Of a stretch of 64,000 nucleotides of DNA, positions 61,663 through 64,000 are shown piece after piece. The DNA is from JAJDXO01 sp965221855. GTDB lineage: Bacteria > Pseudomonadota > Alphaproteobacteria > Rhodospirillales > UBA2165. The translations under genes and the position numbers were made by a program. Location: the NCBI GenBank assembly GCA_965221855.1, contig CBDCSV010000007.1:124001-188000 (forward strand), given 5' to 3'. Below the pieces are notes generated by a model. It ran no database searches, was not told the DNA's origin, and saw only the letters and a list, made by a program, of their open reading frames with translations. Positions within the stretch are counted from its first letter, which is position 1. The number at the start of each line of letters is the position of its first letter.

Positions 61663-64000
61663 CTACTCGGCGGGCTGCGCCGCCGCGGCGGGCAGTTCGT
61701 CCTCGCCCTCGATTTCGACCGCGGCGGTCCAGCCGAGATCGTGGAGGACCATGTAGAACGCCGGCACCACGAACAACATCAGGATGGTGGTGGTCGCGAG
61801 GCCGAAGGCGAGGCTCGTGACCAGTGGAATCAGCACTTGCGCCTGCAGGCTGGTCTCGGTGAGAAGCGGCAGCAGCCCGAAGACCGTGGTCAGCGAGGTC
61901 AGCAGGATGGCCCGGAACCGGCGCTTGGCGGCGTTGAGGGCGGCCGTGGACGGATCGCGGCCCTCCCGGCGCTCGATCTTGATGAACTCGACGATCAGGA
62001 TTGCGTTGTTGACCACCACGCCGGCCAGCGAGGCGAATCCCATCACGCTGGGCATGGACATGTTGATCCCGATCAGCATATGGCCCCAGACCACCCCGAT
62101 CAGTCCCAACGGGATGGTCGCCATGACGATGATCGGCTCGAGGTAGTTGCGGAACATGAAGCTCAGCAGAATGAAGACGCCGATCAGCCCGAGGAGGAAC
62201 CCGCGGCCGATGGACGCGCCCGTCGTGCCGCCTTCGGCGGCCTCTCCTTTGAAGGTGACGCCCACGCCGGGAAACCGTTCCCGGAACTGGGGCAGAAAGC
62301 GCGCCTGGAGATCGCCGATGACTTCCGCCGTGTTGGCCCTGGCGGTGTCCACCTCGCCCTGCACGCTGACCGTGCGTTTGCGGTCGATGCGGTGGATGCG
62401 GGCGAAGCCGCGGCCCTGTTCGAGCACCGCGACCGCGCCCAGCGGCGCCTGCTGGCCGCCCGGCAGGGTGACGGTGAAATATTCGAGATCGCCGAGGCTG
62501 TCCTTGTCGCCGGGGGCGAGCCGGACATCGATCTCGTAGGCCTCGGTGCCGACCTGAATCTCGTTGGCGGTGCGGCCGTGGAAGGCGGACCGGAGTTGGG
62601 TGGCGATGGTCCGGGCCGACAGCCCGAGCGCCGTCGCGCCCTCGCGGAGGCGCACCCGGACCTCGGGCTTGCCGGGGCGCAGGTCGTCGGTGAGATCGGT
62701 GACGCCATCGTAGCCCTTCAGCCAGGCAAGCAGCGCGACCGAGGCGGCCTTGAGTTCATCCAGGTCCTCGCCGCTCAGGCGGATGTCGATGGGCCGGCCC
62801 GCCGGGCCGATGGTGGGTTCGGCGAACTTCAGGCCGATCACGTCGGGGGGCGTCCCCGACAGCTCGCGCCACCGGTTGAGGACCGTGTCCACGGGGGTGT
62901 TGCGGATCTCGGTGCCGAGCAGGTCGCCGGTGACCGTGGCGATATGGGGGCCGCTTTCGAAGGCGTCGATGTTGCGGTTGAACTGAATGTTGATGTTGCG
63001 GACCAGGTTCCGGCCGTCCGGCTGATCCGGCGCGAACTCCCGGTTGACCTCCCGCAGCGCCGCGGCGATCCGGTCGACCAGCATGGTCGTGCGGCTGAGC
63101 GGCGTCCCCTGGGGCATCAGCAGGCGGGCCTGGACCACGTTGCCCTCGATATCGGGAAACGGCTTGAATTTGATTACCCCGCCCGCCAGCAGCGACATGG
63201 AGCCCAGGAGCGCCATCAGGGCGAGGCCGAGGGTCAGGTAGCGCCAGCCGATGGCGACGGTGACGATGCGGTGAACGACCACGTCGCGCACCCATTCGAT
63301 ACCGCTGTCGAGGCGCGCCCGCAGCGGATTGGGTCTCGGCGGGACGTGCGACAGGGCGCCCTTGATGTGATGGGGCAGCACCAGAAACGCCTCGAGAAGG
63401 CTGATGGAGAGCACCAGGATCAGAATGATCGGCATCCATTTGAGGATCGAGCCGATGTCGCCTTCGAGGAAAGCGAGGGATCCGAACACGCAGATGGTGG
63501 TGGCGAACGAGGCAAGGACGCCGGGAGCCACCTGCCGCGTGCCCTCCACCGCCGCCTTCAGGGGCGCCGAGCCCCGGCGCACATGGGCGGCGATGTTTTC
63601 CGAAATGACGATGGCGTCGTCGACCAGGATGCCGATGCCGATCAGCAGCGCCACCATGGTGATCATATTGAAGCTCATGCCGGCCGCCGCCATGACCACG
63701 AAGGCGCCGGCGAAGGAAACCGGCAGGGCCGCCGTCACCCAGAACGAGAACCGCCAATTGAAGAACAGCAGGAGGGTCAGCGCCACCAGCACCAGGCCCG
63801 CCGCGCCGTTATTGACCAGCATCGACAGCCGGTCACGGACGATGGAGGCGATGTCGCGGGTAACCTCGAAGGAGACGCCGGGCGGCGCGGTCCGGCGCTT
63901 TTCCTCGACGAAGGCGTACACCGTGTCGACCACGTTCAGGGTGTCCTGGGTCTTGGTCTTGACGATTTCCAGGACCGCCGCCCGCTCGCCGTTGAACACC
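61663..64000 (-). CDS. RND efflux/transport permease, 5' partial
   Basis: The C-terminal 778 residues of an AcrB-type inner-membrane pump. Visible parts are the membrane segment ALLIGIGILVDDAIVISENI (the paired aspartates of proton relay), VTLLLFFNWRFSFWVTAALP, a large periplasmic domain, a second membrane half (GFLLGLIGVFILLSFMFRNY, ASLAGVVVNNAILIVEFIKI) and a cytoplasmic tail. The gene runs past the window edge. The pattern fits the heavy HAE-1/export families; substrate unknown. Confidence 0.92.
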   Translation of the reverse strand, partial: VFNGERAAVLEIVKTKTQDTLNVVDTVYAFVEEKRRTAPPGVSFEVTRDIASIVRDRLSMLVNNGAAGLVLVALTLLLFFNWRFSFWVTAALPVSFAGAFVVMAAAGMSFNMITMVALLIGIGILVDDAIVISENIAAHVRRGSAPLKAAVEGTRQVAPGVLASFATTICVFGSLAFLEGDIGSILKWMPIILILVLSISLLEAFLVLPHHIKGALSHVPPRPNPLRARLDSGIEWVRDVVVHRIVTVAIGWRYLTLGLALMALLGSMSLLAGGVIKFKPFPDIEGNVVQARLLMPQGTPLSRTTMLVDRIAAALREVNREFAPDQPDGRNLVRNINIQFNRNIDAFESGPHIATVTGDLLGTEIRNTPVDTVLNRWRELSGTPPDVIGLKFAEPTIGPAGRPIDIRLSGEDLDELKAASVALLAWLKGYDGVTDLTDDLRPGKPEVRVRLREGATALGLSARTIATQLRSAFHGRTANEIQVGTEAYEIDVRLAPGDKDSLGDLEYFTVTLPGGQQAPLGAVAVLEQGRGFARIHRIDRKRTVSVQGEVDTARANTAEVIGDLQARFLPQFRERFPGVGVTFKGEAAEGGTTGASIGRGFLLGLIGVFILLSFMFRNYLEPIIVMATIPLGLIGVVWGHMLIGINMSMPSVMGFASLAGVVVNNAILIVEFIKIERREGRDPSTAALNAAKRRFRAILLTSLTTVFGLLPLLTETSLQAQVLIPLVTSLAFGLATTTILMLFVVPAFYMVLHDLGWTAAVEIEGEDELPAAAAQPAE

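Overview
The window looks like a GC-rich alphaproteobacterial chromosome, probably of Rhodospirillales type. The evidence is gene content: EnvC-CtpA-RppH, a KorAB 2-oxoacid oxidoreductase, the CobS/CobT cobaltochelatase pair, and an AroK-AroB-CorC cluster beside XerD and an RND pump. No rRNA or tRNA gene was recognised.

Layout. (1) 1-6190 is core chromosome: peptidoglycan and processing genes, rppH, korAB and a DUF985 cupin. (2) 6194-40995 is an accessory island. It starts with two abutting ISAs1-type elements (A, 6194-about 7411; B, 7412-8626) and ends with a second identical copy of element B (39781-40995). Inside are an Mrr-NACHT protein truncated by IS B, a zinc-ribbon/deoxyribosyltransferase-like protein, a MobF (TrwC-type) relaxase-helicase with a divergent small gene, a GIY-YIG protein, an AbiU2-like HEPN protein, and a four-gene operon (SNF2 helicase-DUF3883, HEPN, DUF1156 methylase, DUF499 ATPase). 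Further right are a very large HTH/nuclease-like protein, an ApeA-like HEPN plus NYN-LOTUS pair and a PIN/RHH toxin-antitoxin pair. Relics of integrases, IS5, IS630, DUF4143 and RTX genes are scattered through it. (3) 41000-46443 is core again: a secreted protein with a broken poly-C start, rpmB, cobT, cobS, a DnaJ-domain gene and bolA. (4) 46444-55400 is a second accessory stretch full of hairpin repeats. It holds a compact type V CRISPR locus: five 36-nt repeats, four 30-nt spacers and one 601-aa Cas12-like effector, with no Cas1 or Cas2. It also carries an arylsulfotransferase-like gene, an IS110/IS1111 element, a DUF2889 gene, a secreted protein and an IS630 element. (5) 55410-64000 is core: CorC-type protein, aroB, aroK, a periplasmic protein, xerD and a truncated RND permease.

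The island reads as layered defence: restriction/methylation-like, NTPase-based and HEPN/RNase-based genes on a formerly mobile element with relaxase and integrase remains. The most unusual item is outside that island. The Cas12 at 47176-48981 resembles the compact Cas12m (V-M, formerly V-U1) group in its N-terminal half, yet keeps a canonical D/E/D RuvC set and a four-cysteine zinc ribbon. Its array lies directly downstream on the same strand.
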